From the NCBI RefSeq assembly GCF_000970285.1, contig NZ_CP009516.1:1219036-1283035 (forward strand): DNA of 64,000 nucleotides, in the 5' to 3' direction. Under the pieces are notes generated by a model. That model saw only the letters and a program-made list of their open reading frames with translations. It was not told the DNA's origin and searched no databases. This DNA comes from Methanosarcina horonobensis HB-1 = JCM 15518 (GTDB lineage: Archaea; Halobacteriota; Methanosarcinia; Methanosarcinales; Methanosarcinaceae). Below are positions 8,901 through 18,012 of this stretch, piece by piece (the first letter of the stretch is position 1; the number at the start of each line of letters is the position of its first letter). The position numbers and the translations under genes were made by a program.

Positions 8901-11782
8901 TCAGCGGCAGGATTAACATACATATGGTGATTTTGTCTATCAAAACGGGCAATCACGTCAGGAGAATTTTCAGCCAATGTACGGAAACGCTTTTCACTTT
9001 CGGCAAGCTCTGCAGTCTGCTCTCTGACCAGCTCCTCCAGATGCTCCCTATGCTTCTTCAGCTCCGCCTCGGTGCGTTTTCGTTCAGTAATGTCAATCTT
9101 CATCTCGAGGATCATGGGTGAACCGTCAACATCGGTGAACGGGAAATCATAGGTATCAATCACGCTTCCGTCCGGGCCGGTGACTTCCCAATGGTGAGGC
9201 TGACCGGTTTCAAGCACTTTGTACGTTTCGCAAAATTCACAGGGCTCACTGCGCCCATAACAATATTCATAACAGTGCCGGTCTTCCGACTCACCGAACT
9301 TTTCGCAGAAGCTGCGGTTGGCAAAGGCAACATGGTAGTCAGGCGTCAACAGGCATATCATTGCCGGCAATGTCTCAAGCACGTCAAAGAGCCGCTGCCG
9401 CTCTTCCCGAACCGCAGCCTGCGCCTGTTTGATCTCGGTGATGTCTATGCCTACCTCCATGATGAGTGTAGAACCATCCGAATCCTTGAACGGGTAGTCA
9501 TAGACGTCGTAGTTACGGCCGTCCGGACCGGTCCACTCCCAATGATGAGGCGCGCTCGTTTTGAGCACCTTGTAGGTTTCACAGTTCTCGCAGGGTTCAG
9601 TGCGCTGGAAGAGATATTCATAGCAACGACGGCCCTCAGACTTGCCAAAGCGCTCCTCGAAGAAACGGTTCGCAAACGGCACATGGTAATCCGGTGAGAG
9701 CAGTACCACGTAAGCCGGTAGCATGTCCAGCACGCTGTTCAATCTCTCCCGTTCGGCTTGCACAGCCTCGGCAACCTTACGACGTGCTTCGCTCTCGCGT
9801 AATGTTTCTTCAATTTTCTTTTGTTCAGTAATATCAGTTCCCAGAACAGTAATTCCTTCTGTCGAAGGGAAAACAGCCATCCTATAATATGCGTTAGTGT
9901 GTTTGCCGCCTATTTCAAACCGTCGTATCTCTCTTTTGTTCATTACTGCGCGAAGATTCTCCTCATAATCTGTGTCGGTATGTTCTGGAAACATTTGCCA
10001 GATGTTATTCCCAACAAAATCTCCGGGTTCCTTACCTATTTTCAAGGTAAATTGCTTGCTAGCATAAACAAAATTCCAGTCACGATCAAGAACATAAAAA
10101 TCATCCTGGATACTGTTTAATATCTCACTTATCCTCCGGTTACTGCGCTCAATCATTTCTTCAGCTCTTTTGCGCTCGATGGCCACAGATACCTGGTCGG
10201 CTACGATGCTCATAAGGGCAAGCTCATCCCCCGTAAACTCCTTCCTGCTTTTCGTGCCAAAAGAAAGTGTGCCTATTGTTGTCTCTCCAATATGGAGTGG
10301 CTGACAGGAGTAGGCCTGAATCCCCATAGACCGCACGAGATCTGCACGCCTGTCCTCGTTATGTTGCACGTCCTCAGAAACTATACGGCAGCCATCCCTT
10401 GCTACGCAGCCGCATATGGCTACTCCTTTATCCAGCCATTCTATCTCTTTAGCTACGTCAGCGCTTACACCGCCACAGGCATTGAGATGGAGCCTGCCCT
10501 GTACCTCGTCAAGAACATAGTTAAAAAACACATCACAATTCAGGTGGCGCATTACCTTTTCAGCGATAGTCTGGATTATGGCCTCGGGTTCTTTGCTCGA
10601 AAGGAGGAGAGTGTTTGCATTACTCAGGAGTTCGAAGCGCTTTTTACTTTCGTTCAATATCCCATAAGCTTCTTCGAGTTCTTCAGCCTGAGCCTGCAAT
10701 TCCTCGTTTTGCATCTGGAGTTCTTCGGACTGAACCTGTAACTCTTCCGATTGGACTTGAAGATTCTCGTAAGCTTCACGCAAAGATTCTTCAGCTTGTT
10801 TGCGTTCATTTATGTCACGGGCGACATGAACGCTTCCAATAAGTTTTCCTTTCGAATCATGAAGGGGTGAGACGCTCACCAGGAAATAACCACCCAGGCA
10901 TTCCTCGCAAACCTCTGTGGTATGTTCAAGCCCATCTGAAAGCAACTGCCTGTGCGGGCAAAAAGAGGGGGGCTCGTCAGTCCTATGGACGGCACTAAAG
11001 CAAGTCAACCCTATGCACTCTTCCGGCGTCACCCCTAATTTTGCCGCCATTGCTCTGTTCGCACGGACAACTCTATATTCAGTGTCAAGCAGGACTATTA
11101 AGTCTGGTACAGCATCAAAAGTATATCCCCAATCTTTTGTAGCCTGAACAACTGCTTCTTCTGCCTTTTTGCGTCTGGAGCTTTCTATCTGCTCCCATTT
11201 TCCTTCCCTTTTAATCAAAGCGAATTGGTGATTATTAACCACATCAATTATCTCGGTTGAGTTGCACCTGTCAAGACTATAGGTGCAGAGAGCTATCATC
11301 TGGTAGTTGCCAAGGACACTGTCCACTTCTTCTTCATAATCAACAAAATCATTCCAATCCTTTTTTTCCAGCCAGAAAGTATTCCCTGTCAATCTCAAAC
11401 CATCATAGCCATTTGCTAGAGCCTCATTGAGTTTTTCGACCCATCCGTTCAGCACTCTTTCGGAATCGAAAACACCCTCCTTTACATACCAGTGAGTGTA
11501 AGGAATAATTTCAATTTGTCCTTTCTCCAGGTAAACATCAAGGTCAGGAACAGCCCTTCTGAGGGCTTCTTTTGCCATTCCTACATCAAGAGGTTCTGAT
11601 GTGACCCACATGCAAAATTCGTTATTTTCCAGCCCTGTTTTGAAGTAAGGGACCAGTACATCCATTAAATCTTCTTTTGTCTGGTAAAACTGGCAGAAGT
11701 GTGTTCCCCATGGTATATCACCAATAATGCCAATTCCAGACTTCCTTATTTTTTCTTCCCCATTTTTCTTCATTTTTTCCAT
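5948..11782 (-). CDS. Giant MEDS-PAS-GAF histidine kinase
   Basis: A 1944-residue cytosolic kinase. Approximate order: MEDS domain (1-205, with GDIPWGTHFCQFY and LRLTGNTFWLEKKDWN), a Cys-containing PAS (210-330), a coiled coil of SEELQxQ heptads (330-372), GAF (373-540), PAS (545-665), two tandem Cys-rich PAS domains (675-905, each with EPCExCETYKV and HHWE), PAS (930-1045), a linker, PAS (about 1090-1215), two near-identical PAS copies, another PAS, a third near-identical PAS copy (to about 1715), then HisKA (H in YVASHDLQEPLRM) and HATPase_c (NLISNAIKF, DNGIGIDPKY, GTGIGLSICKKI). It uses a classic phytochrome-like HisKA, unlike the HisKA_2 kinases next to it. The CheY-like gene downstream is the likely target. 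MEDS is thought to sense methyl-type compounds; the ligand here is unknown. Confidence 0.93.
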   Translation of the reverse strand: MEKMKKNGEEKIRKSGIGIIGDIPWGTHFCQFYQTKEDLMDVLVPYFKTGLENNEFCMWVTSEPLDVGMAKEALRRAVPDLDVYLEKGQIEIIPYTHWYVKEGVFDSERVLNGWVEKLNEALANGYDGLRLTGNTFWLEKKDWNDFVDYEEEVDSVLGNYQMIALCTYSLDRCNSTEIIDVVNNHQFALIKREGKWEQIESSRRKKAEEAVVQATKDWGYTFDAVPDLIVLLDTEYRVVRANRAMAAKLGVTPEECIGLTCFSAVHRTDEPPSFCPHRQLLSDGLEHTTEVCEECLGGYFLVSVSPLHDSKGKLIGSVHVARDINERKQAEESLREAYENLQVQSEELQVQSEELQMQNEELQAQAEELEEAYGILNESKKRFELLSNANTLLLSSKEPEAIIQTIAEKVMRHLNCDVFFNYVLDEVQGRLHLNACGGVSADVAKEIEWLDKGVAICGCVARDGCRIVSEDVQHNEDRRADLVRSMGIQAYSCQPLHIGETTIGTLSFGTKSRKEFTGDELALMSIVADQVSVAIERKRAEEMIERSNRRISEILNSIQDDFYVLDRDWNFVYASKQFTLKIGKEPGDFVGNNIWQMFPEHTDTDYEENLRAVMNKREIRRFEIGGKHTNAYYRMAVFPSTEGITVLGTDITEQKKIEETLRESEARRKVAEAVQAERERLNSVLDMLPAYVVLLSPDYHVPFANRFFEERFGKSEGRRCYEYLFQRTEPCENCETYKVLKTSAPHHWEWTGPDGRNYDVYDYPFKDSDGSTLIMEVGIDITEIKQAQAAVREERQRLFDVLETLPAMICLLTPDYHVAFANRSFCEKFGESEDRHCYEYCYGRSEPCEFCETYKVLETGQPHHWEVTGPDGSVIDTYDFPFTDVDGSPMILEMKIDITERKRTEAELKKHREHLEELVREQTAELAESEKRFRTLAENSPDVIARFDRQNHHMYVNPAAEIPYGRSQEEIIGKTHTELEMSQEKVEFWEGNHEEVFTTGKPKTMEFRYTSPQGQEYHFNTRVVPEFVDGEVTSVLAISRDITDIKIAEARLKETLDNLEELVEERTSELEEAYSSLKESEKGLAEAQKMAHLGNWDWNIVTNGLYWSDEIYRIFGCNPQEFGATYDAFLSYIHPDDREYVNNAVIEALDGKPYSIDHRIILANGEERIVHEQGEVIFDKENVPFRMMGIVQDITERKKAEKALEFANAYNRSLIEASLDPLVTIGPDGKITDVNEATELVTGYNRSELIGTDFSDYFTEPEKAREGYKHVFQEGSVLDYALEIQHRSRKTTPVLYNASVYRDEYGGVIGVFAAARDITELKKAQKELELASKYNRSLIEASLDPLVTIGPDGRITDVNEATESVTGYSRKELIGTDFSNYFTEPEKAKEGYKQVFREGLVRDYALEIQHRDGYVTSVLYNASVYRDEDDEVIGIFAAARDVTELRKTERALKESLNFQETLLDAVPVPIFYKNTEGKYIGCNSLFANEVVGLPKERIIGKSYWELTDNAPEDLIKKYDNIDLQIYKEGKKYRAELKNRYLTKSLGKEFVVTKVPFFNIKDQIDGLIGALFDITEHKRAEKAIKLANAYNRSLIEASVDPLVTIGPDGKITDVNNSTESVTGYSRKELIGTDFSDYFTEPEKAREGYKHVFQEGLVRDYPLEIQHRNGHITPVLYNASIYKDEAGKVIGIFAAARDITERRKAEKMLQQKLEELARSNGELEQFAYVASHDLQEPLRMIVSYLQLLQRKYQGELDSKADKYIHFAVDGASRMQVLINDLLEFSRVTTKAREFEPTDCKFILEQVLSDLEVSMTENKASISYGYLPVVMADSIQFAQVFQNLISNAIKFRSEKAPEIKISAEIKADQWLFSVQDNGIGIDPKYSERIFEVFKRLHKREEYQGTGIGLSICKKIIERHEGQIWVESEPGKGSTFYFTLPVNPRKAL

Positions 11783-12289
11783 TCCACAATTCTCTATAGA
11801 TCAAGAATAGTTCAAAAATAATGTTTAGTAGGCTGAAGCTGATTTATTCTCTAAATTAGGGAGATTTTTATCTCCCTACACTATTATGCAGGACTTTTAC
11901 GCTTGTTTTGCAGGAAATCTGTAATCTGACTGGTAAAAGTTCGTAAGATTAGCATATGTCCTTATCCTGTGAATATAAATAAAGGCATAAGTCCTGGAAC
12001 TCACGGAAAACACGGACGGTGTGGAAAACTGCAGTTCTAAGTATCAGCACTCTTGAGTTTGGCGGAGATCAGGCTTTTTTCTATAGTTATTCCTCTAGTT
12101 CTTGTTCTGCGTAAGTTCACTTTCAATAAATTGAGTTTTAATATTTCTAAAAAATAAGAGGTCTATTCTTTATTTAAGCATTTGTAAAAATTAATTCTAT
12201 TTCAGCTACCCTCTTTAGCGTGAACAGCTAAGGTGTAAATTACTTATAATAATAATTGCATGTGCCTAATTTTCACCCAAAATCATTAA
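11783..12289. other. Intergenic region upstream of the giant kinase
   Basis: About 500 bp, AT-rich, with no gene seen. The stretch around 12127-12195 resembles 15993-16056 upstream of the next kinase (both contain AGTTTTAAT, then AAAAAATAAG, then TTTGTAAAA), so the kinase upstream regions share ancestry as well as the genes. It should contain the promoter of the 5948-11782 gene. Confidence 0.45.
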
Positions 12290-12480
12290 AAATGAGATGC
12301 AGTAATTATCCTTATTTGCCTAAAAACCGGGAGCAAGTCCATGTTTACGGCATTAAAATAGGGTCGCGATTCTTAGCTGATTAAAAATTGTCTTTTTTGC
12401 TTCTTCTCTAACTTACTTTCCGTACTCACATCCTCTCGTGCAGTATTCCGGTTCAGGTGTGAGTTCTAAAGGTGTAAGTT
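12290..12480 (-). repeat. Diverged copy of ahcY 3' end and downstream DNA (copy 1 of 3)
   Basis: On the minus strand, 12467 to about 12414 can be aligned with the last codons and stop of ahcY (the ELT...E[YC] region); the DNA to the left (about 12290-12413, with GTCTTTTTTGCTTCTTCTCT) aligns with DNA just after the ahcY stop. It is the most diverged of the three copies and no longer keeps the reading frame. It lies just past the stop of the kinase 12566-15868. Confidence 0.6.
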
Positions 12481-12565
12481 CCGAAGTTCTTTTTTCTTCC
12501 TGGTTCCGAGCAAAGACGTAAAGAAAAGTAAACTCTCTGGAAAATCTCTTACCTGAGAAGATTTC

Positions 12566-15500
12566 TTATTTTTTCTCTAATATTGTGAACTTTATAACGA
12601 ATTCAGTTCCAGAACCCTTTTTCAATTCAAGTTCTCCATCCAGCTGGTCTACAAGAGTAGTTACCAGTTGTAAGCCAAGAGTACCAGAGTTTTCCATACT
12701 AAAGCCTTCAGGCACACCTATTCCATTGTCCGAAACAGTTAAGATAAAACTCTTATCCTCATATCCCTTTACTTTGCTTCTGTGGCTGTCGCTTGTAGGT
12801 TCTCTGCTTTTTTCCCTGCTCAACCTTATCTGGATAATTCCTTTATCTTTGTCTCGAAACGCGTACTTAAGGGAGTTGGAAACAAGTTCGTTCACAATCA
12901 GTCCCAGCGGAACGGCAGTATCCATATCAAAGAAAACATTCTCTTCCAGATCCATATTTAAACTGATATATGTATTCCCAAGAGTGTAGGTCTGGAAAAG
13001 GTTTTTGACAAGTCTATGAAGGTATGGTGAAAAACTCAGTTTGTCATTCCCCCTACCTTCGTGAAGCTCTTCATGAATCAGGGCAATGGATATTACTCTG
13101 TCCTGGCTTTCCCGAAAAGCTTTCAGGACTTCCGAATCCTCAATATGTTCCCTGAATTTGAAATTTTCAGCCTGGAGGTCCAGGAGAGAAGAGATAACCT
13201 GAAGATTATTCTTAATCCTGTGGTGTATTTCCTTTTTGCGGGCAGTTTCGATGTTCGCAAGAGTTATTTCTGCGTGTTTCCTTTCCGTAATATCTTTAAT
13301 TACCCCAAGAATTCTGCTTATAGTGGTTTTTTCATTTCTGAGGAAGGTCCAGTTATCTTCAAGATAAACATATTCTCCGTTCTTTTTTCTAAAACGGTAC
13401 TCTGTTCTGTAAGAACTTCTATTTGATCCGAATTGTCTTTTATGGTTTTCCAGGAACTTATTCAGATCTCCCGGATGAATACGGGAAATCCAGAAATCCA
13501 GGTTAATAATTCCAAGTTCATCAGGAGTAAACCCTGTAACTTCTTCAATATTGCCTGCCAGATCAACAACATCTTTCTCCACATTATAATCGTATACTAA
13601 CTGTCCTGTCTGCTCTGTTATTATACGGTGTCTCTCTTCGCTTAATTCAAGCGCTTGCTCAGCTTTCTTACGCTCGGTAATGTCCTGGATTATTCCCTTT
13701 ATTCGGACAGGATTATTTTCTTCATCAAAAACAGCTTTGGATCGTTTATGGACAGTGCGTTCTTCCCTGTTAGCTAAGATAATCCTGTGTTCAATATTGC
13801 AAGGTTCTCCGTTCATAGCTCTCTTACAGGCATCAACTACACAGTCTCGATCGTCAGGGTGCACATAACTCAAATATTCATCATAAAGTGGTGCTAATTC
13901 TTGAAGACTACGTTCAAAAATACGATATAATTCATCGGACCAGAATGCTTCACCAGTTACAACATTCCATTCCCAATTCCCGATATGAGCCATTTTTTGA
14001 GCTTCAGCAAGGCCTTTTTCGCTTTCTTTCAAAGACTTATAAGCCTTTTCAAGCTCTATTGTACGTTCTTTAACCAGTTTTTCCAGATTGTCAAGTGTTT
14101 CTTTAAGTTTGGTTTCTGCTTCTTTCCGCCCGGTAATGTCGGTGAGCATGCTCATAGAACCTATAAGCTTGCCATACTTATCAAAAAGGGATTTAGAATT
14201 TACAAGAACCCATAACGGCAAGCCATCTTTACGTAATAGTTTGAATTCATAGCTCTCATTGATGCCCTGCCGCCTCCTTTTCATATTCATCTCGAAAACA
14301 GCTTTATCCTTTTCATCGGTGAAGTCTCGTACAGATTTGCCAATTATTTCCTCCCGACTGTATCCTAACATCTCTGCCATTTTCTTATTAACATAAGTAG
14401 TCCTGGCTTCAGCGTCAAGTATCCATTCAAGTACCCATATGCCCTCATTTGCTGTCTCAATGAGATTGCGGTATTTTTCCTCACTCTCGCGCAGCGCCTC
14501 TTCTACTTTCTTTCGCTCAGTTATGTCTATAAACGCGCCGACGCTACCGCGCACACACCCGTCTGCATCGTGCAGTGGGCTGGCTGATCCCAGAAGTACC
14601 CGCCGTTCCCCGCTAGGCAGCAGCACATCAAATTCCACATCGTGCACATCTATATCTTTCAAGGCGGCTTCTTGCATGGGCAATTCGTTTGCTGTCAACT
14701 CACGGCCTTTCCGGAAAAAGCGCCGTACGGATGTGATGTTCGCCGAGACATTTTCCCCGACTTCAGCCTCGTAGAGTTCATTTGCCATCCGATTGCCAGT
14801 AATATTGTGACTTTGCGGGTCGTGTCCGATACAGATGGCAACAGGTACCACTTCCATTATCGTTTCGACTTCTTCGGCTCGCCAGCGAGTTTGCTTTTCC
14901 AGCTGTTTGCGCTCGGTAATATCACGGGCAACATGAATACATCCGGTGAGCTTTCCTTCCGAATTATGTAATGGCGAGACGCTTACTATAAAATCGCCAT
15001 CCAGGGAATCTTCGCGAACTTCTTCGGTGTGTTCAAGCTCGTCCATAAGCATCTGCCTGTATGGACAAAAAGCGGGTGGTTCGTCCGTCCCATGAATAGT
15101 ACTATAACAGGTTAAACCCACACACTCTTTAGGTGTTATGCCCAGTTTTGCCGCCATTGCCCTGTTCGCACGGACAATCCGATATTTGTTATCTAGTATG
15201 GCTATCAGGTCCGGGACAGCATCAAAAGTATATTCCCAGTTTTTTGTGGCCTGAACAGCTGCTTCTTCTGCTTTCTTGCTTTTAGGACTTTCTATCTGCT
15301 CCCATTTTCCTTCTCTTCTAATTAAAGTGAATTGATGGTTGGTAACAACATCGATTATTTCGGTTGTATTGCATCTATCGAGAGAATAAGTACACAGAGC
15401 TATTATCTTAAAGCTACTGATAATTCCGTCCACTTCTTCTTCATAATCAACGAAATTATTCCAATCCTTTTTTTCCAGCCAAAAAGTATTCCCTGTCAAT

Positions 15501-15868
15501 CTCAAACCGTCATAACCATTGGCCAGCGCCAAATTAATTTTTTCAATCCAGCAGTTTAAGATTCTCTCCGGGTTGAAGACACCTTCTTTTACATAAAAAC
15601 AAGTTTCTGGAATAATCTCAATCTGCCCTCTATCCAGATAAATATCAAGGTCAGGGACAGCTCTTTTCAGGACTTCTTTAGCCTCCTCTGTTTCCAGAGG
15701 TTCTGAAGTGACCCACATGCAAAATTCGTTATTTTCCAGCCCTGCTTTAAAATAAGGGACAAGTATCTCTATCAAATCTTCTTTTGTCTGGTAAAACTGG
15801 CAGAAATGAGTCCCCCACGGCACATCCCCAATAATGTCAATTCCAGATTTCCTCAGTTGTCCTTTCAT
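12566..15868 (-). CDS. MEDS-PAS histidine kinase (HisKA_2 type)
   Basis: A cytosolic sensor kinase of 1100 residues. Approximate order: MEDS (1-205, GDVPWGTHFCQFY, YDGLRLTGNTFWLEKKDWN), PAS with conserved Cys (215-330, CPYRQ), PAS (330-460), PAS (460-590, ending MLTDITGRK), a coiled linker, PAS (635-755), PAS (756-885, ending GVIKDITERK), HisKA_2 (KKEIHHRIKNNLQVISS, about 890-965) and HATPase_c (NELVSNSLKYAF, SDNGIGVPE). The MEDS and first PAS domains are clear paralogues of those in the 1944-residue kinase, while the C-terminal third matches the kinase at 3793-5268 and the one at 40161-43400, so this family evolves by shuffling modules. No receiver gene is adjacent. It is flanked on both sides by diverged ahcY 3'-end copies. 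Confidence 0.93.
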   Translation of the reverse strand: MKGQLRKSGIDIIGDVPWGTHFCQFYQTKEDLIEILVPYFKAGLENNEFCMWVTSEPLETEEAKEVLKRAVPDLDIYLDRGQIEIIPETCFYVKEGVFNPERILNCWIEKINLALANGYDGLRLTGNTFWLEKKDWNNFVDYEEEVDGIISSFKIIALCTYSLDRCNTTEIIDVVTNHQFTLIRREGKWEQIESPKSKKAEEAAVQATKNWEYTFDAVPDLIAILDNKYRIVRANRAMAAKLGITPKECVGLTCYSTIHGTDEPPAFCPYRQMLMDELEHTEEVREDSLDGDFIVSVSPLHNSEGKLTGCIHVARDITERKQLEKQTRWRAEEVETIMEVVPVAICIGHDPQSHNITGNRMANELYEAEVGENVSANITSVRRFFRKGRELTANELPMQEAALKDIDVHDVEFDVLLPSGERRVLLGSASPLHDADGCVRGSVGAFIDITERKKVEEALRESEEKYRNLIETANEGIWVLEWILDAEARTTYVNKKMAEMLGYSREEIIGKSVRDFTDEKDKAVFEMNMKRRRQGINESYEFKLLRKDGLPLWVLVNSKSLFDKYGKLIGSMSMLTDITGRKEAETKLKETLDNLEKLVKERTIELEKAYKSLKESEKGLAEAQKMAHIGNWEWNVVTGEAFWSDELYRIFERSLQELAPLYDEYLSYVHPDDRDCVVDACKRAMNGEPCNIEHRIILANREERTVHKRSKAVFDEENNPVRIKGIIQDITERKKAEQALELSEERHRIITEQTGQLVYDYNVEKDVVDLAGNIEEVTGFTPDELGIINLDFWISRIHPGDLNKFLENHKRQFGSNRSSYRTEYRFRKKNGEYVYLEDNWTFLRNEKTTISRILGVIKDITERKHAEITLANIETARKKEIHHRIKNNLQVISSLLDLQAENFKFREHIEDSEVLKAFRESQDRVISIALIHEELHEGRGNDKLSFSPYLHRLVKNLFQTYTLGNTYISLNMDLEENVFFDMDTAVPLGLIVNELVSNSLKYAFRDKDKGIIQIRLSREKSREPTSDSHRSKVKGYEDKSFILTVSDNGIGVPEGFSMENSGTLGLQLVTTLVDQLDGELELKKGSGTEFVIKFTILEKK

Positions 15869-16169
15869 CCCATGCCCTTCTTCGGCTCATTCCAGCACTA
15901 TCACTATTCACGAAAACGTATCTTACAAGATTTGGCCCGGTTTTAAGTTTGGACCCTATTCTCTTTTTATGATTTTATATAATCCCTTTTCTATAAAAGA
16001 AGTTTTAATTATCTTCAAAAAATAAGGTAAATTTATCTATGGTTTGGAATTTGTAAAAGAAAACAGAATTGAAACATCCTCTCAGTATTAATTCCCTGTT
16101 TAAGTGTTCTCTTAATCACAAGTGCTAGTTTGTAAAAAGTGCTATTAGATGTATTAGTAACTAGTTATT
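15869..16169. other. Upstream region of the MEDS kinase
   Basis: About 300 bp of AT-rich DNA, with no gene seen. It should hold the promoter of the 12566-15868 kinase. The part at 15993-16056 aligns with 12127-12195 upstream of the giant kinase. Confidence 0.4.
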
Positions 16170-16380
16170 TTTTTATCTTATTTTGTAACTTAAGTGGGTA
16201 AATGTTTTTACTTTTCCATAAATGGAAATAAAGTCATATTTACCTCATTAATAAATATCCAGGAATTTAAAAACTTCTTAAAGCAGTCTTTTTTGCTTCT
16301 TTTTTAATTACTTTCCGCACTCTCAGCCGTTCATGTAGCATTCCTGTTTGGAAGTAAGTTCTACAGTTATTTTTTCCTTC
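16170..16380 (-). repeat. Diverged copy of ahcY 3' end and downstream DNA (copy 2 of 3)
   Basis: Minus-strand translation of 16362-16324 gives [13 protein letters not shown] and a stop, nearly identical to the ahcY C-terminus ([17 protein letters not shown]). The DNA that follows, about 16170-16320, aligns with the DNA after the intact ahcY stop (19790-19932), including a TTATCTTA...TTATAA/TTGTAA block, a CATAAATGGAAAT/CATGGAAAT word and AATTTAAAAACT. The 65-codon minus-strand open frame that ends at 16323 is explained by this relic and is not a separate gene. Confidence 0.8.
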
Positions 16381-16690
16381 CTGGATTCCCAATCTGAAAC
16401 TATTTGAATGTCAATCCTACAATATCTTTTCCTTGTGATGCTGCTATCAGTGAAGAAGGACAAATTGAGCGAATCGATCTTTGGACGAACAAAATGTGGA
16501 AAAGTGGGGGAAGTCTCCATTTTCCAATTTACAGATTTGATGATTTAATAGGAATAACATTTCCTAGGTGAAAATATTTATATGTTTGCATCTCTATTGG
16601 AATAACTTACATTCCACAAAACAGAACAAAAAATAAGGGCTGCTGTAAATGTGGAATTGATAAGTTTTGATAACGTAAGTTTTTTCCTCT

Positions 16691-16780
16691 ATGGAAAATC
16701 TCGCCATTAAAAATTTTAACCTGAATATCATGCAGGGAGATAAAATACTGCTCAAAGACATGTCAGGCGGAATGATATGA
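16691..16780 (+). CDS. 29-residue ORF overlapping the start of the next gene
   Basis: An ATG-initiated frame (MENLAIKNFNLNIMQGDK, then ILLKDMSGG) ends in a TGA that overlaps the ATG of the 16777 gene (ATGA). The sequence resembles the first strand-turn-strand of an ABC ATPase (a xxIKNFNLxIxxGDKILLKD pattern) but has no P-loop, so it could be the scar of a lost ATPase gene or a coupled leader peptide. No strong ribosome binding site precedes the ATG. The stop/start overlap argues that it is translated with the operon; otherwise support is thin. Confidence 0.35.
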   Translation: MENLAIKNFNLNIMQGDKILLKDMSGGMI

Positions 16781-18012
16781 AAGCAATTGACGAAACAATG
16801 AGTATATACCAGATCTTAAGCGAATATCCTTTTTTACTAAAAATATTCAAACAGCATGGAATGGAGAAATTTGAAAACAGGGAAGTTCTTGAAAGTCTTG
16901 GTCCCTTACTAAAATTGAAAACAGCCCTGTCAATGGTATCGGTAAATAAGGACTCTTTTATTGAGCTTCTGAATAAGGCTGTTCTGGACAGTGAAGCAAA
17001 AGGAGATTTTACCCTTGAAGATTCCCCCGAACGACAAAAAGAGCTGACCCTTCTTGCCCTTTTGCCCTGCGGCATGAAGATGCCCTTTAACCGTGCATTT
17101 GACGACTTTTCAGCTGAATACGGCAGACAAATGAATAATGTTCTCCATTCTCTTGTAGAAGGTAATGTCAATCACGAGCTCTCCTATTATGCCTATATCG
17201 ATTCGGTTACATCGATTGACGAACTGCCGGACATAATTATCAGTTCCGATATAAACAGCTTTTACCACAAACCCTTCAGGGAGAATTTCCTCAATAAGGA
17301 GTACTTTGTAAGTCTTAACCCATCCCCCATGAACACTGATCTGGAGTCCATCGGTTTTGCCGATCCCTGCGGCCAGTTTACCATGATCTCTGCAAACCTT
17401 CTTGTTCTGGTTACAATAGATGAGCTCATGAAGGACAATACCAGACCGGAATCCTGGGAAGATCTCTTAAAAGACGAATTCCGGAACAGGGTTATTATGC
17501 GGGGACAGGACGGTTTTTTCTGCAATGGAGTACTGCTCCCTTTTTACCGGATGTACGGTATGGAGGGAATTGAAAAGCTTGCTTCTTCAGTATATACGGG
17601 ACTCCATCCATCCGAGATGGTTAAAATGATAGACAGTAAAAAAGATAATGTACCGCCCATGTATATCATGCCTTACTTCTTTGCTAAGAAAATTCAGGAC
17701 AAATCCCGGATTACAATCAATATCCCTTCGGAAGGAGCTATTGTAAGCCCTGTACAGATGCTGGTTAAAAAAAGTGCTGTAGAACGTGTTAAGGAGATTA
17801 CGGATTTCTTCTGTGGAAAAGAGTTTGCGGAAATCTCTGCCAGAGCCTTTTTCCCGACAACAAACCCTGAAGTTGATAACAATCTTGAAGGAATCAACTC
17901 ACTCTATTGGCTGGGCTGGGACTTCCTGATGAATACAGATATAGGAACCCTTAAAAAAGAGGTTGAAAAGGTTTTCAATAAACAGTTCAGGGAGACCGGA
18001 GGTGTTGTGTGA
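16777..18012 (+). CDS. Cytosolic binding-protein-like protein with N-terminal DUF1858-like region
   Basis: A protein of 411 residues without signal peptide, lipobox or membrane segment. Residues about 1-60 look like the small helical DUF1858 domain (SIYQILSEYPFLLKIFKQHGM). From about residue 85 the chain resembles a type 2 periplasmic binding protein of the iron/molybdate class (LLPCGMKMPFNRAF, ITIDEL-type and EDLLKDEFRNRV segments). Cys residues sit in ALLPCGMK, FADPCGQF, GFFCNG and FFCGKEF. It is first in a tight three-gene operon with a G3E-type GTPase (ATGA-like overlap at 18009-18012) and an ABC ATPase; no permease is present. A cytosolic binding-protein fold with these partners suggests handling of a metal or metallo-cofactor inside the cell (inference). 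I cannot name the ligand. Confidence 0.75.
   Translation: MKAIDETMSIYQILSEYPFLLKIFKQHGMEKFENREVLESLGPLLKLKTALSMVSVNKDSFIELLNKAVLDSEAKGDFTLEDSPERQKELTLLALLPCGMKMPFNRAFDDFSAEYGRQMNNVLHSLVEGNVNHELSYYAYIDSVTSIDELPDIIISSDINSFYHKPFRENFLNKEYFVSLNPSPMNTDLESIGFADPCGQFTMISANLLVLVTIDELMKDNTRPESWEDLLKDEFRNRVIMRGQDGFFCNGVLLPFYRMYGMEGIEKLASSVYTGLHPSEMVKMIDSKKDNVPPMYIMPYFFAKKIQDKSRITINIPSEGAIVSPVQMLVKKSAVERVKEITDFFCGKEFAEISARAFFPTTNPEVDNNLEGINSLYWLGWDFLMNTDIGTLKKEVEKVFNKQFRETGGVV

Noticed and set aside
9191-9697. 168-codon plus-strand frame
   Set aside because: Antisense shadow of the Cys-rich PAS repeats in the 1944-residue kinase.
16323-16520. 65-codon minus-strand frame
   Set aside because: Its end is a duplicated ahcY C-terminus ([13 protein letters not shown]); the upstream part is not like AhcY and there is no start signal.
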